From Micavibrio_B sp964399985 (GTDB taxonomy: Bacteria > Pseudomonadota > Alphaproteobacteria > Micavibrionales > Micavibrionaceae), in NCBI GenBank assembly GCA_964399985.1, contig CAYNRY010000003.1, positions 62,001 through 126,000 on the forward strand: 64,000 bases of DNA, written 5' to 3'. The translations under genes and the position numbers were made by a program. The notes beneath the pieces are model-generated. The model was not told where the DNA came from, did not search any database, and worked only from the letters and a program-made list of their open reading frames with translations. Of the stretch, positions 53,766 to 62,615 are shown piece by piece. Each line of letters opens with the position of its first letter. Within the stretch, counting starts at the first letter, position 1.

Positions 53766-55825
53766 TGTTCGACTTGGAATATGAGGACGCGCGCGTGCGG
53801 CATGCCAAACTGCTCAAAGAAATCCGCCATCATGACGAGCAATACCACGGTCAGGATAAGCCGGAAATTTCAGATGCGGCTTACGATAAACTGCGCCGCG
53901 AATTGGAGAAGATCGAAAAAGACTTCCCTGAGTTGGCCAATACTGAAAGCCAGAAAGTCGGAGCCAAGCCTGCCAAGGGATTTCGGACCGTCGTTCACTC
54001 GAAGCCTATGCTCTCGCTCGGCAATGCATTTGTAGAGGAAGACGTCAAAGATTTCTTTGACCGTATCCGTAAATTTCTGAGCCTTGGGCCAGATGCTCAA
54101 ATCGATATGGTGGCAGAGCCTAAAATCGACGGATTGTCTTGCTCTCTCCGCTACGAAAAAGGTGAACTGGTTCTTGGCGCAACGCGCGGTGATGGCATGC
54201 AAGGCGAGGATATTACCGCCAATGTCATGACGATCTCGGATATTCCGAAGAAGTTGAAAGGGCATCCGCCGGACATACTGGAAGTGCGCGGCGAGATTTA
54301 TATGCGCCGTGACGAATTTCTAAAGCTCAATCAAACACTGGAAGCTGCCGGAAAAGCGACGCTGGCCAATCCGCGCAACGGCGCGGCGGGAAGTGTACGC
54401 CAGCTTGATTCTAAAGTAACCGCGTCACGGCCTTTGCGCTTCTTTGGTTATGCGCTAGGGGAAGTCAGCGAAGCTATCGCCGATACGCAGGATGGTATTC
54501 GTAAGAAGCTCAAATTCTATGGTTTCGCGCAAGCCGAACCGCAATCGCACGCAGATACGCCAGAGAAAATCATTGAGTATTACAACCAGGTTCAAAACCT
54601 GCGTCCCGATCTTGATTACGATATCGATGGCGTCGTCTATAAAGTCGACCGTCTTGACTGGCAGGAAAGACTCGGTTTCGTATCTCGTGCGCCGCGCTGG
54701 GCGATTGCGCATAAATTTCCGGCTGAACAAGCGGTCACGATTATCAACGATATTCGCATTCAGGTCGGACGCACTGGTGCATTGACGCCTGTTGCAGATC
54801 TGGAGCCGATTACTGTCGGCGGCGTTGTCGTCTCAAAAGCTACGCTCCACAATGAAGACGAGATTGAGCGCAAAGATATCCGCATCGGCGATCATGTAGT
54901 AATCCAGCGCGCAGGGGATGTCATTCCACAGGTTTTGTCAGTGGTGACCGAGAAGCGCAGTAAAAACAGCGAGCCTTATGTCTTTCCGGACAAATGTCCG
55001 ATTTGTCATTCGCATGCCATGCGCGAAGAAGGTGAAGTTGTTAAAAGATGTACTGGTGGTTTGATCTGTCCGGCACAGGCTGTCGAGCGCCTCAAGCATT
55101 TTGTTAGCCGCAACGCCTTTGATATCGAAGGGATGGGCGCAAAGATTATCGATGAGTTCTATACGGAAGGCTTGATTAAAACGCCGGGCGATATTTTCCG
55201 TCTTGAAGAAAACGACAAAGGCAGCATAACGCCGCTGCGTGCCCGCGAAGGCTGGGGGTCGCAAAGCGCGCAAAACCTGTTTGATTCCATTCGAATGCGT
55301 CGCGCGATTTCGCTGGATCGCTTTATCTATGCGCTCGGCATTCGTCAGGTTGGCGAAGCCACAGCCCGCAAACTGGCGATGACTTATGGTACGGTTCAGA
55401 ATTTGATCGCTAATATGAATGAGGCACAGAATCCTCAATCCGATGCTTATTATGATCTCACCAATATCGAGGATATCGGCCCAAGCGTGGCGAAAGATTT
55501 GCTCGAATTCTTCGCTGAAAAGCATAATCAGGATGTCTTGAAAGACCTGCAGTCACTGCTTGATATTGGAGAGTTTGTTGCGCCGGATGTCAGTGACAGC
55601 AAAGTTGCAGGGAAGACAGTCGTCTTTACCGGAAGTCTTGTTCAGTGTGGCCGCGCAGAAGCAAAAGCCAAGGCTGAAAATCTCGGTGCCAAAGTTGCGG
55701 GTTCCGTGTCGAAGAAAACAGATTATGTGATTGCCGGAGAAGACGCAGGGTCGAAACTGACGAAAGCAAAAGAACTGGGCGTTACGATATTGAGCGAACA
55801 GGAATGGATCGATTTGATCTCCTGA
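53765..55825 (+). CDS. ligA: NAD-dependent DNA ligase LigA
   Basis: 686 residues. Adenylation Lys120 is in AEPKIDGLSCSLRYEKG; the OB fold has RTGALTPVADLEPI; four cysteines in CPICHSH...C...ICPAQ form the zinc finger; helix-hairpin-helix repeats and a C-terminal BRCT domain (GKTVVFTGSLVQCGRAEAKA) follow. Full length and intact. It is the last gene of the lpxC-side block. Confidence 0.97.
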   Translation: MFDLEYEDARVRHAKLLKEIRHHDEQYHGQDKPEISDAAYDKLRRELEKIEKDFPELANTESQKVGAKPAKGFRTVVHSKPMLSLGNAFVEEDVKDFFDRIRKFLSLGPDAQIDMVAEPKIDGLSCSLRYEKGELVLGATRGDGMQGEDITANVMTISDIPKKLKGHPPDILEVRGEIYMRRDEFLKLNQTLEAAGKATLANPRNGAAGSVRQLDSKVTASRPLRFFGYALGEVSEAIADTQDGIRKKLKFYGFAQAEPQSHADTPEKIIEYYNQVQNLRPDLDYDIDGVVYKVDRLDWQERLGFVSRAPRWAIAHKFPAEQAVTIINDIRIQVGRTGALTPVADLEPITVGGVVVSKATLHNEDEIERKDIRIGDHVVIQRAGDVIPQVLSVVTEKRSKNSEPYVFPDKCPICHSHAMREEGEVVKRCTGGLICPAQAVERLKHFVSRNAFDIEGMGAKIIDEFYTEGLIKTPGDIFRLEENDKGSITPLRAREGWGSQSAQNLFDSIRMRRAISLDRFIYALGIRQVGEATARKLAMTYGTVQNLIANMNEAQNPQSDAYYDLTNIEDIGPSVAKDLLEFFAEKHNQDVLKDLQSLLDIGEFVAPDVSDSKVAGKTVVFTGSLVQCGRAEAKAKAENLGAKVAGSVSKKTDYVIAGEDAGSKLTKAKELGVTILSEQEWIDLIS

Positions 55826-55832
55826 ATAATTA

Positions 55833-56060
55833 TCAGGACTTCTTTTTGATCTCGCGCAATTTATCGAGTTCTTTCTCAAACTCTGCCGGATATTCACGGC
55901 GTTCGACGAATTCGCCGCCGCCCGTATTCCTTGTCATGGCTTGTTCCAAAGCGGCTACTAGCATATCGGCGATCTTTACATCTTTTTGTTCGATCGCCAG
56001 CTTGATGGCATAAATAATACGATCGCTCAGGCGGGATTTATTTAACAGGGTTTCGTCCAT
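55833..56060 (-). CDS. Small conserved alphaproteobacterial protein
   Basis: 75 residues. Sequence RLSDRIIYAIKLAIEQKDVKIADMLVAALEQAMTRNTGGGEFVERR is helical and charged, followed by YPAEFEKELDKLREIKKKS. Short proteins of this kind are common in alphaproteobacteria next to core genes; function unknown. It converges on ligA with 7 bases between stops, and GGAGACC lies before its ATG, so coding is likely. Confidence 0.72.
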   Translation of the reverse strand: MDETLLNKSRLSDRIIYAIKLAIEQKDVKIADMLVAALEQAMTRNTGGGEFVERREYPAEFEKELDKLREIKKKS

Positions 56061-56091
56061 GGTGGTCTCCTAAGCTGATACTGGCCTAAAG

Positions 56092-57102
56092 TCAGAACTT
56101 TTTCAATCTATCCTCGCGGGAAAGGACTGTCCTGTGAATAAATTCGTCAAATTTGGCCAAAAATTGATTACGGATTTCATCCCGTTCCATAAGGATTTCA
56201 TGTTGGGCTTCAGGTAACTCTAACAACTCTCCTTGCGGAAGGCGCGAAACCAGTTTTTTGGTAGCTTTGCTCGAAACGATAAAATCCTTGCCGGCGGTGG
56301 CGACTAAAACTGGCAATTCGATTTTGCGCAAATATGATTTTTTTTGTAAGCACAGGCATGATTTCAACGTCTCGGCAAGCCAACCATAAGTCGGCCCGTT
56401 TACTCTCAGCTTTTCCTGATGAGTAAACCAGCTTCTATGCAAATTATCACGCTCTGCATCGCTGGAATAAAAACCTGTTCCAGGTGTTGCCTCTCTTGCC
56501 AACTCCGCCATTTTTTCTCCGCCCGGAATATATCTTTCCGAAGACACGCGTATGAAGCAACTAACAAGCTTTGTCATGAAAGCCGGGTAAGGTGCAAATT
56601 GCCGTATGGCGACAAGAGGCGCGGAGAAAGCTGCGCCACGCACCAGATTTCCCGAATACTCATGAAGAAAACGAAGTCCGATATGCGCTCCCATCGAGTG
56701 GCCGACGAGGAAAACCGGAAGGCGGCCGACATCGGGGTGAACCGCGGCTGGTTTGACGTAGTCATTGAGAAACTGGGTTAAATCCTGAACGTTTTTTTCA
56801 ATGCCAAGCGAATGCACTTTAAAGGGATCTGATAGCAAGCGATCAGATTGTCCTTGTCCGGCCCAGTCAATGACCCATAAGCCGATATTGCGCGAGAGCA
56901 TGTCATGGGCAAGCTCAAAATATTTCTCGCCGAATTCACGAAAGCCGGGAAGGCATACGACGACGGCTTCAGGGATTTTATCTTTTGGGAAAACCGAGCC
57001 GAATCTGATTTTGTGACCGGTCGCGGATTTAAAATGATGCCAACGCCAGTTTTCAGGCTGTGAGAATCTCTTCTGAGAAAGGATGGGGTGATTAATTGTC
57101 AT
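56092..57102 (-). CDS. Alpha/beta hydrolase (serine aminopeptidase S33 / lysophospholipase-like), copy 1
   Basis: 336 residues. The oxyanion strand VVCLPGFREFGEKYFELAHD and DWAGQGQSDR precede the nucleophile elbow FLVGHSMGAHIGLRFL (Ser in GHSMG). Later VLVATAGKDFIVSSK holds the likely Asp and PEAQHEILMERDE the His. It resembles monoacylglycerol lipase/lysophospholipase. It is followed on the other side by a clear paralogue. No signal peptide. Confidence 0.85.
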   Translation of the reverse strand: MTINHPILSQKRFSQPENWRWHHFKSATGHKIRFGSVFPKDKIPEAVVVCLPGFREFGEKYFELAHDMLSRNIGLWVIDWAGQGQSDRLLSDPFKVHSLGIEKNVQDLTQFLNDYVKPAAVHPDVGRLPVFLVGHSMGAHIGLRFLHEYSGNLVRGAAFSAPLVAIRQFAPYPAFMTKLVSCFIRVSSERYIPGGEKMAELAREATPGTGFYSSDAERDNLHRSWFTHQEKLRVNGPTYGWLAETLKSCLCLQKKSYLRKIELPVLVATAGKDFIVSSKATKKLVSRLPQGELLELPEAQHEILMERDEIRNQFLAKFDEFIHRTVLSREDRLKKF

Positions 57103-57144
57103 GAAGATATAAGAGTGCCGGATAAAGAATAACGAATGGCTAAT

Positions 57145-58185
57145 TTATCCGAAAGCAGGCTGAAAATCTTGCGCAGATATTGCAGGTTTATCATTTTTAT
57201 TAGCCGTGCTTAATCCGCGCTGGATTTTATCAGGATTGGTTAGGAAATTATCTATATTCTTCCATAATGCAGACCTGTCTTCAGGGGAAGCAGACCAAAC
57301 GCTATGTTGTGCGCCGGACAGATGCAGTAAATATCCGTTAGGTGCTTCTTTAGCCGCTCTGGCGATCACATCATTATCGACCAGTTCATCATGACCTGCC
57401 GAGACAAAAAGTATGTCCGTTTTAATATCACGAAAAAAACCCGACTTTCCGGTTTTATCCATCGCCGCATAGGCGGAGTTGACCCAGCCCCAGGTCGGTA
57501 ATTTAAGTTCGTATGGTTTGTAATCGTCATTTGCCGCAGAGGTAAAAGTATTGGATATTTTGCCAAGATTTTTGAGGCTGTAAATTGTATCCCGCCAGTT
57601 CGGCAGGGACATGTTTTTCAGGCCGATATTTTTGGCAACAAAAGCAATATTTTTAAACCATTCGCGCGGCAGAATTGACGTGTCGAGATCCAGCATCGGC
57701 GCAGCGAATACGGCTTTATCGAATACATTCGGATGCTCTTTCAAATAAAGGGCCGCGATAGCCCCGCCCATCGAGTGTGTAGACAGTATAAGCGGTCTAT
57801 TGGCTTGCGGCTCTACGACATGATGAATGAATTGATCGAGATCGCGGACATGGTAGGTGAGAGGACGTGAGGAAGGGCGGTTCGGATGATCCGGATTGCG
57901 CTGGGAAAATCCCTGACTCGCCCAATCCATGGCGTAAACATTATAGCCGCGCTTTTGCCATTCTCGGATAGTGTCATAATTGTTATAGATACTGTCAGTA
58001 TAGCCTGTGGTCAGGACAACGCTGCCTCGAGCTGGCGTACCAAATGGAAGTGCCGGAATTTTCGCGTAAAAGATATTTTCCTGATCGGCGTTTTTGAAAT
58101 AGTCACTTGTCCAGCCTTCGGGCTGTTGCCGGGCCTTCTTAAAATCTTCTCTGATCTGCGGTAGACCGTCTTTCGAGAATGACAT
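57145..58185 (-). CDS. Alpha/beta hydrolase, copy 2
   Basis: 346 residues with the same plan as the gene before it: VVLTTGYTDSIYNNYDTIREW, MDWASQGFSQRNPDHP, elbow LILSTHSMGGAIAALYL (Ser in HSMGG), ILFVSAGHDELVDND and LSGAQHSVWSASPEDR (His). The two share the order and spacing of motifs but differ widely in sequence, so the duplication is old. Lysophospholipase-like; substrate unknown. Start at 58185, 42 bases between the two genes. Confidence 0.83.
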   Translation of the reverse strand: MSFSKDGLPQIREDFKKARQQPEGWTSDYFKNADQENIFYAKIPALPFGTPARGSVVLTTGYTDSIYNNYDTIREWQKRGYNVYAMDWASQGFSQRNPDHPNRPSSRPLTYHVRDLDQFIHHVVEPQANRPLILSTHSMGGAIAALYLKEHPNVFDKAVFAAPMLDLDTSILPREWFKNIAFVAKNIGLKNMSLPNWRDTIYSLKNLGKISNTFTSAANDDYKPYELKLPTWGWVNSAYAAMDKTGKSGFFRDIKTDILFVSAGHDELVDNDVIARAAKEAPNGYLLHLSGAQHSVWSASPEDRSALWKNIDNFLTNPDKIQRGLSTANKNDKPAISAQDFQPAFG

Positions 58186-58284
58186 ATTTTACTCAATTGT
58201 TTATTACTCATATAAAATACGAGATGCGTAAAATTTTAGTTAATTTTATATTTTTGTTAAGTAATTCCTTTAATGCACTGCATT

Positions 58285-58309
58285 AAAAAAGGCGCTGGAA
58301 AGCGCCTTT
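58285..58309 (-). terminator. Terminator after pntB
   Basis: On the minus strand AAAGGCGCT and AGCGCCTTT pair around TTCC and are followed by a T run (the AAAAAA at 58285-58290 on the plus strand). It lies just downstream of the pntB stop and separates the pnt operon from the hydrolase genes. Confidence 0.9.
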
Positions 58310-58314
58310 ATGAA

Positions 58315-59706
58315 TTAAGCTTCCAAAGCTTTGACGATATCTTCGGTCATCTTTTTTGCATCGCCGAGAAGCATCAGCGTGTTGTCGGCAAAGAAGAGAG
58401 GGTTGTCGATACCGGCATAACCTGACCCCATCGAGCGTTTGACGAAAAGAACGGTTTTTGCACGTTCTACATCTAGGATCGGCATGCCGTAGATCGGCGA
58501 AGAGGAATCGGTTTTTGCCGCGGGGTTGGTAATATCGTTCGCCCCGATAACATAGGCGACATCGGCTTGCGCAAAATCACGGTTAATGTCTTCAAGCTCG
58601 AATACTTCGTCATAGGCAACATTAGCTTCGGCCAGAAGCACGTTCATATGGCCGGGCATACGTCCGGCGACTGGGTGGATCGCATATTTCACGTCAACGC
58701 CATGTGCCTTCAATATGTCGCCCATTTCACGAAGAACGTGCTGCGCCTGTGCAACCGCCATACCGTAACCGGGAACGATGATGACTTTACCGGAATTTTT
58801 CATGATAAAGGCGGCATCTTCGGCAGAGCCGATTTTGGCGGATTTACCCGCATTCGAAACATGCGCCGAAGCTGTCGTTTCCGCGCCGAATCCGCCAAGC
58901 ACAACGCTGAGGAAAGAACGGTTCATACCTTTGCACATGATATATGACAGGATCGCGCCGGATGCACCGACCAGTGCGCCGGTGACGATCAAGAGGTTAT
59001 TATGAAGCGTGAAGCCAATACCCGCCGCCGCCCATCCTGAATAGGAATTCAGCATGGAAACGATCACCGGCATATCGGCGCCGCCGATTGGGATGATCAC
59101 CATGACGCCGATAACAAGAGACAAGGCGACGATCATCCAGAAAACCGCAACGCTTTCGGTCATGCAAAGAATAATGATCAAGACTATCAACGTAAGGCCG
59201 AGGGCGGCATTGATGATATTCTGGCCGCTAAAAGTGACAGGCTTGCCGGTGATCACGCCTTGCAGCTTGCCCCATGCGATGATCGAGCCTGTAAAAGTAA
59301 CGGCGCCGATGGCAACGCCGAGCGCCATTTCAATCAGGCTGGCAAGATGAATTTCACCCGGTGAGCCAATGCCATAGGCAAGTGGATTGTGAAATGCAGC
59401 GGCAGCCACTAATACAGCGGCCAGACCGACGAGCGAGTGGAAGGCGGCGACAAGCTGTGGCAGCGCGGTCATTTTAATCTTGATGGCGATAAAGGTTCCG
59501 ATGATCCCGCCGATAGCAATGCCAAGCACGATCAGCCAATAAGATTGAACAATATCTGTGAACAATGTCGTGGCGATAGCGATCACCATGCCGGAGATGC
59601 CGTAGTTGAGGCCCTGACGCGATGTCACCGGAGAGGACAGACCGCGCAGCGCCATAATGAAGCAGACGGATGAGACTAGATAAAGGAGAGGAGCGAGGGA
59701 TGACAT
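58315..59706 (-). CDS. pntB: NAD(P) transhydrogenase subunit beta
   Basis: 463 residues. Eight to nine membrane helices (domain II part) are followed by the NADP-binding domain III with IVPGYGMAVAQAQHVL (Rossmann), HPVAGRMPGHMNVLLAEA and VIGANDITNPAAKTD. Together with PntAA and PntAB it couples proton flow to hydride transfer between NADH and NADP. Three bases separate it from pntAB. Confidence 0.95.
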   Translation of the reverse strand: MSSLAPLLYLVSSVCFIMALRGLSSPVTSRQGLNYGISGMVIAIATTLFTDIVQSYWLIVLGIAIGGIIGTFIAIKIKMTALPQLVAAFHSLVGLAAVLVAAAAFHNPLAYGIGSPGEIHLASLIEMALGVAIGAVTFTGSIIAWGKLQGVITGKPVTFSGQNIINAALGLTLIVLIIILCMTESVAVFWMIVALSLVIGVMVIIPIGGADMPVIVSMLNSYSGWAAAGIGFTLHNNLLIVTGALVGASGAILSYIMCKGMNRSFLSVVLGGFGAETTASAHVSNAGKSAKIGSAEDAAFIMKNSGKVIIVPGYGMAVAQAQHVLREMGDILKAHGVDVKYAIHPVAGRMPGHMNVLLAEANVAYDEVFELEDINRDFAQADVAYVIGANDITNPAAKTDSSSPIYGMPILDVERAKTVLFVKRSMGSGYAGIDNPLFFADNTLMLLGDAKKMTEDIVKALEA

Positions 59707-59709
59707 TGA

Positions 59710-60132
59710 TTATCCTCTTTTCTTGAACATAGAGAGCATGCGGCGTGTGACGATAAAGCCGCCGAAAATATTGATAGAGGCGAGAATGATCGCGAAGAAG
59801 CCCATCAACTTGGAGAAGGTCATGCCATCCGCCAAAGGCCCGGCGGCAATCAAAGCGCCGACGATGATAACGGACGAGATCGCGTTCGTGATAGCCATTA
59901 ACGGGGAATGTAGGGCGGGCGTTACGCGCCAGACAACATAGTAACCGACGAAGCAGGCGAGAACGAAAACGGTCAATCCTGTCATCAGGAAAGAACCAGA
60001 CGCCGCGCCCGGTTCAAAAGAATATTGCGCTGTATCAATAGCAAGGCGGTTTGCGTATTCGGCAAGCTGGTCGGCCATCTGGGCGACGCCTTGCGCTTCG
60101 GCAGTCAGGGAATTAGGGGCGGTTTGTGTCAT
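59710..60132 (-). CDS. pntAB: NAD(P) transhydrogenase subunit alpha part 2
   Basis: 140 residues. Helices FLMTGLTVFVLACFVGYYVVW, HSPLMAITNAISSVIIVGAL and KLMGFFAIILASINIFGGFIVTRRML form the alpha membrane part. Split alpha subunits are common in alphaproteobacteria. AGAGG precedes its ATG, 12 bases after pntAA. Confidence 0.94.
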   Translation of the reverse strand: MTQTAPNSLTAEAQGVAQMADQLAEYANRLAIDTAQYSFEPGAASGSFLMTGLTVFVLACFVGYYVVWRVTPALHSPLMAITNAISSVIIVGALIAAGPLADGMTFSKLMGFFAIILASINIFGGFIVTRRMLSMFKKRG

Positions 60133-60144
60133 GATAAAACCTCT

Positions 60145-61269
60145 TTAAGAATTGAAGTTCGGATGAACGATGGAGCCGTCTTTTGTCAAAGTGACGGCTT
60201 TTATAATTTCGTCTTCCATATTGATGGACAGAGCGCCGTCTTTATCGACGAGCAGATTGACCAAATTCATCAGATTGCGGGAATATAGGGCCGATGCGTC
60301 GGCGGCGATACGGCTTGGAATATTTTTATAGCCTGCGATTTTGACGCCATAGGCTTCGACGACTTCGCCAGGTTTGGAAAGCGCGCAGTTCCCGCCTTGT
60401 TCAACCGCCATATCGATAATGACAGAGCCGGGTTTCATGCTTTTGACCATATCTTCAGTGATCAAAAGCGGGGCAGGGCGGCCCGGGATCAAGGCTGTTG
60501 TAATCACGATGTCCTGACGAGTGATCGTATCCGATACAAGCGTTGCCTGCTTTTGTTTGAATTCTTCCGACATTTCCTTGGCATAGCCGCCGGATGTTTC
60601 TGCGTTTTTAATCTCGTCGCTTTCGACCATAACAAAAGTAGCGCCGAGAGACTGGACTTGTTCCTTGGCGGCGGCGCGAACATCAGTTGCGCTAACCACT
60701 GCGCCAAGGCGTCGCGCTGTGGCGATGGCCTGAAGTCCGGCAACGCCCGCTCCCATAACGAAAACACGTGCTGGCGGGATTGTACCGGCTGCTGTCATCA
60801 TCATCGGGAAAGCGTGAGGCAGAAGAGTAGCGGCATCCAATACAGCGCGGTAACCGGCAAGGTTGGACTGGGAAGATAAAACATCCATCGCCTGCGCGCG
60901 GGTAATTCTCGGCACGAGTTCCATCGACATTGATGTAACATTCGACGAGGCGTAAGAGATAAGCTTATCTTTATTATTATAAGGAGATAACAGGCCGATC
61001 AGGACAGCATCTTTTTTCGATGTAATCGAAGAAGGCGCATCGACGCATAAAATAATATCGGCGTCTTTTGTCGCTTCTGAAGCTGAGGAGGCAATTGTTG
61101 CCCCAGCAGCAGCGTAATCTTTGTCAGGATAAGAAGAATTGTCGCCTGCGCCTGTTTCGACCGTAATGGCAAAACCTTTTGCCGTTAGCTTCTTAACGGT
61201 TTCCGGAATAGCGGCAACGCGTTTTTCAAACTCTTTCGTTTCTTTTAAAACAGCTAGTTTTGGGGTCAC
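60145..61269 (-). CDS. pntAA: NAD(P) transhydrogenase subunit alpha part 1
   Basis: 374 residues with GTG start (AGGAG upstream). It is the soluble NAD-binding domain I: VLKETKEFEKRVAAIPETVKKL, VFVMGAGVAGLQAIATARRLGAVV (Rossmann), and IIDMAVEQGGNCALSKPG (the conserved region at the substrate). It starts the pnt operon. Confidence 0.95.
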   Translation of the reverse strand: MTPKLAVLKETKEFEKRVAAIPETVKKLTAKGFAITVETGAGDNSSYPDKDYAAAGATIASSASEATKDADIILCVDAPSSITSKKDAVLIGLLSPYNNKDKLISYASSNVTSMSMELVPRITRAQAMDVLSSQSNLAGYRAVLDAATLLPHAFPMMMTAAGTIPPARVFVMGAGVAGLQAIATARRLGAVVSATDVRAAAKEQVQSLGATFVMVESDEIKNAETSGGYAKEMSEEFKQKQATLVSDTITRQDIVITTALIPGRPAPLLITEDMVKSMKPGSVIIDMAVEQGGNCALSKPGEVVEAYGVKIAGYKNIPSRIAADASALYSRNLMNLVNLLVDKDGALSINMEDEIIKAVTLTKDGSIVHPNFNS

Positions 61270-61342
61270 GAATAAACTCCTGGAAGCGCGATATTTTTGA
61301 ATAGGCGTTATCCTGCCCCATCAATTGCGCAGTGGAAAGAGT

Positions 61343-62206
61343 TTAAATGGCTTCGTTAACAGAAATATGAGCGGTTTCGGGACGGATTACATCGTCCAGC
61401 TTCCAGCTAAAAGCAGTATCACTCATTAAAAGCTCGATAACGTCTTTCTCTGGCATTGGCTTGGCGAAATAATATCCTTGTGCTGTGCCGCACCCAAGAT
61501 TTCTCAAGAATAGAGCCTCGTCTTTTTCTTCGACGCCTTCCGCCGTAACCGAGAGTTGGCGTTTCTGGCTCAGCGATAAAACGGGCGGTACTTCACCGAG
61601 CGGTAAATGATCGATCATGTCGCGCACAAGTACGCGGTCGAGTTTGATCGTATCGATCGGAAAATCATGGAGAAAATCCAGTGATGCTTTTCCTGTGCCG
61701 AAATCATCGACCGCGATTTTTATCCCTGCTTTGCGGCATAGTTCCAATGTTTTCCGCGCCGTGTCAGGATGCGACATCAGAAGTTCTTCTGTAATCTCCA
61801 ACTGAATTTGTGTCGGCAAAACATCGCTGGCGCTGATGATTTGATAGAGATCGTCGAGAAAACTTTCTTCGGCAAAGTCGCTTGCAGTGAAGTTGACGCT
61901 GACATAGAGGTTTTTAACCTGGCCGATTCTTCCTTCAATACGTTTTAAAGCGCGACAGGATTCTTTAAGTGCCCATTTACTGGCTTCGACAATCAGGCCC
62001 GATTCGATAAGCGCAGGAATAAACTTTCCGGGTGAGATCGCACCATATTCGGGATGTGCCCAGCGCATCAAGGCTTCAAAACCTTTGACCTGACCGCGTT
62101 CCAGATCGACAATTGGCTGATAATTCAGCGAGATATGGCCGCTGGCGAGCGCATGTTTAAATTCGCCGCTATAATTAAAATCATCTGGAATAAGTGCTTG
62201 TAACAT
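61343..62206 (-). CDS. EAL-domain cyclic-di-GMP phosphodiesterase
   Basis: 287 residues from the ATG at 62206, which has GGAAGGA 6 bases upstream; the frame opens earlier at 62236. Catalytic residues are in place: EALMRWAHPEYG (the EAL Glu), VNFTASDF (Asn), EITEELL (Glu), VDDFGTGKASLDFLHDFPIDTIKLDR (two Asp, Lys), VTAEGVEE (Glu) and AQGYYFAKPM (Gln). It should hydrolyse cyclic di-GMP to pGpG. It has no sensory domain, so it is a single-domain enzyme. It stands alone. Confidence 0.92.
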   Translation of the reverse strand: MLQALIPDDFNYSGEFKHALASGHISLNYQPIVDLERGQVKGFEALMRWAHPEYGAISPGKFIPALIESGLIVEASKWALKESCRALKRIEGRIGQVKNLYVSVNFTASDFAEESFLDDLYQIISASDVLPTQIQLEITEELLMSHPDTARKTLELCRKAGIKIAVDDFGTGKASLDFLHDFPIDTIKLDRVLVRDMIDHLPLGEVPPVLSLSQKRQLSVTAEGVEEKDEALFLRNLGCGTAQGYYFAKPMPEKDVIELLMSDTAFSWKLDDVIRPETAHISVNEAI

Positions 62207-62310
62207 CTGTGTTCCTTCCAGAACTGCAATAACCATAATATCATGATGTTTTCATATTAAACATAAGTTAAATTAGGTACTGGTAATGCATATTTCCTTG
62301 TATATTCAAC

Positions 62311-62339
62311 TTGACATAGGCGGGTGTGGTCAGTATGGT
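62311..62339 (+). promoter_or_regulatory. Sigma-70-type promoter of rpmJ
   Basis: TTGACA (62311-62316), a 17-base spacer and TATGGT (62334-62339) lie 38 bases before the rpmJ ATG. This is the best -35/-10 pair seen in the window, as expected for a ribosomal protein gene. Confidence 0.72.
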
Positions 62340-62377
62340 CCGGCTCTCTAGGAAATTGATATATAAGGATTAAGACG

Positions 62378-62503
62378 ATGAAAGTCGTTAACTCATTGAA
62401 AACATTGAAAACTCGCGACCGGAACAACCGCTTGATCCGTCGTAAAGGCCGCGTTTACATCATCAATAAAACCAAAAAGCGTATGAAAGTACGTCAAGGT
62501 TAA
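62378..62503 (+). CDS. rpmJ: Ribosomal protein L36 (bL36), zinc-free type
   Basis: 41 residues starting MKVVNSLKTLKTRDRNNRLI and ending RMKVRQG. It is the alphaproteobacterial L36 form with a longer middle and no cysteines, so it lacks the zinc ribbon of the short bL36. It is the last protein of the large subunit. AAGGAT lies 8 bases before the ATG, and a terminator follows. Confidence 0.95.
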   Translation: MKVVNSLKTLKTRDRNNRLIRRKGRVYIINKTKKRMKVRQG

Positions 62504-62534
62504 GCCATTTTCCTTTAATGATAGGAATTTGAAG

Positions 62535-62560
62535 CTTCCCGTGTGTATTCATACGGGAAG
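62535..62560 (+). terminator. Hairpin terminator after rpmJ
   Basis: CTTCCCGT (62535-62542) pairs with ACGGGAAG (62553-62560) around a 10-base loop, followed by TTTGTT. The T run is weak, but position between rpmJ and mreB fits a terminator. Confidence 0.65.
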
Positions 62561-62615
62561 TTTGTTATAACTGGCTTCCGAGTTCTCTATTTGTCGGGCA
62601 ATCAAAGGATTTTAA

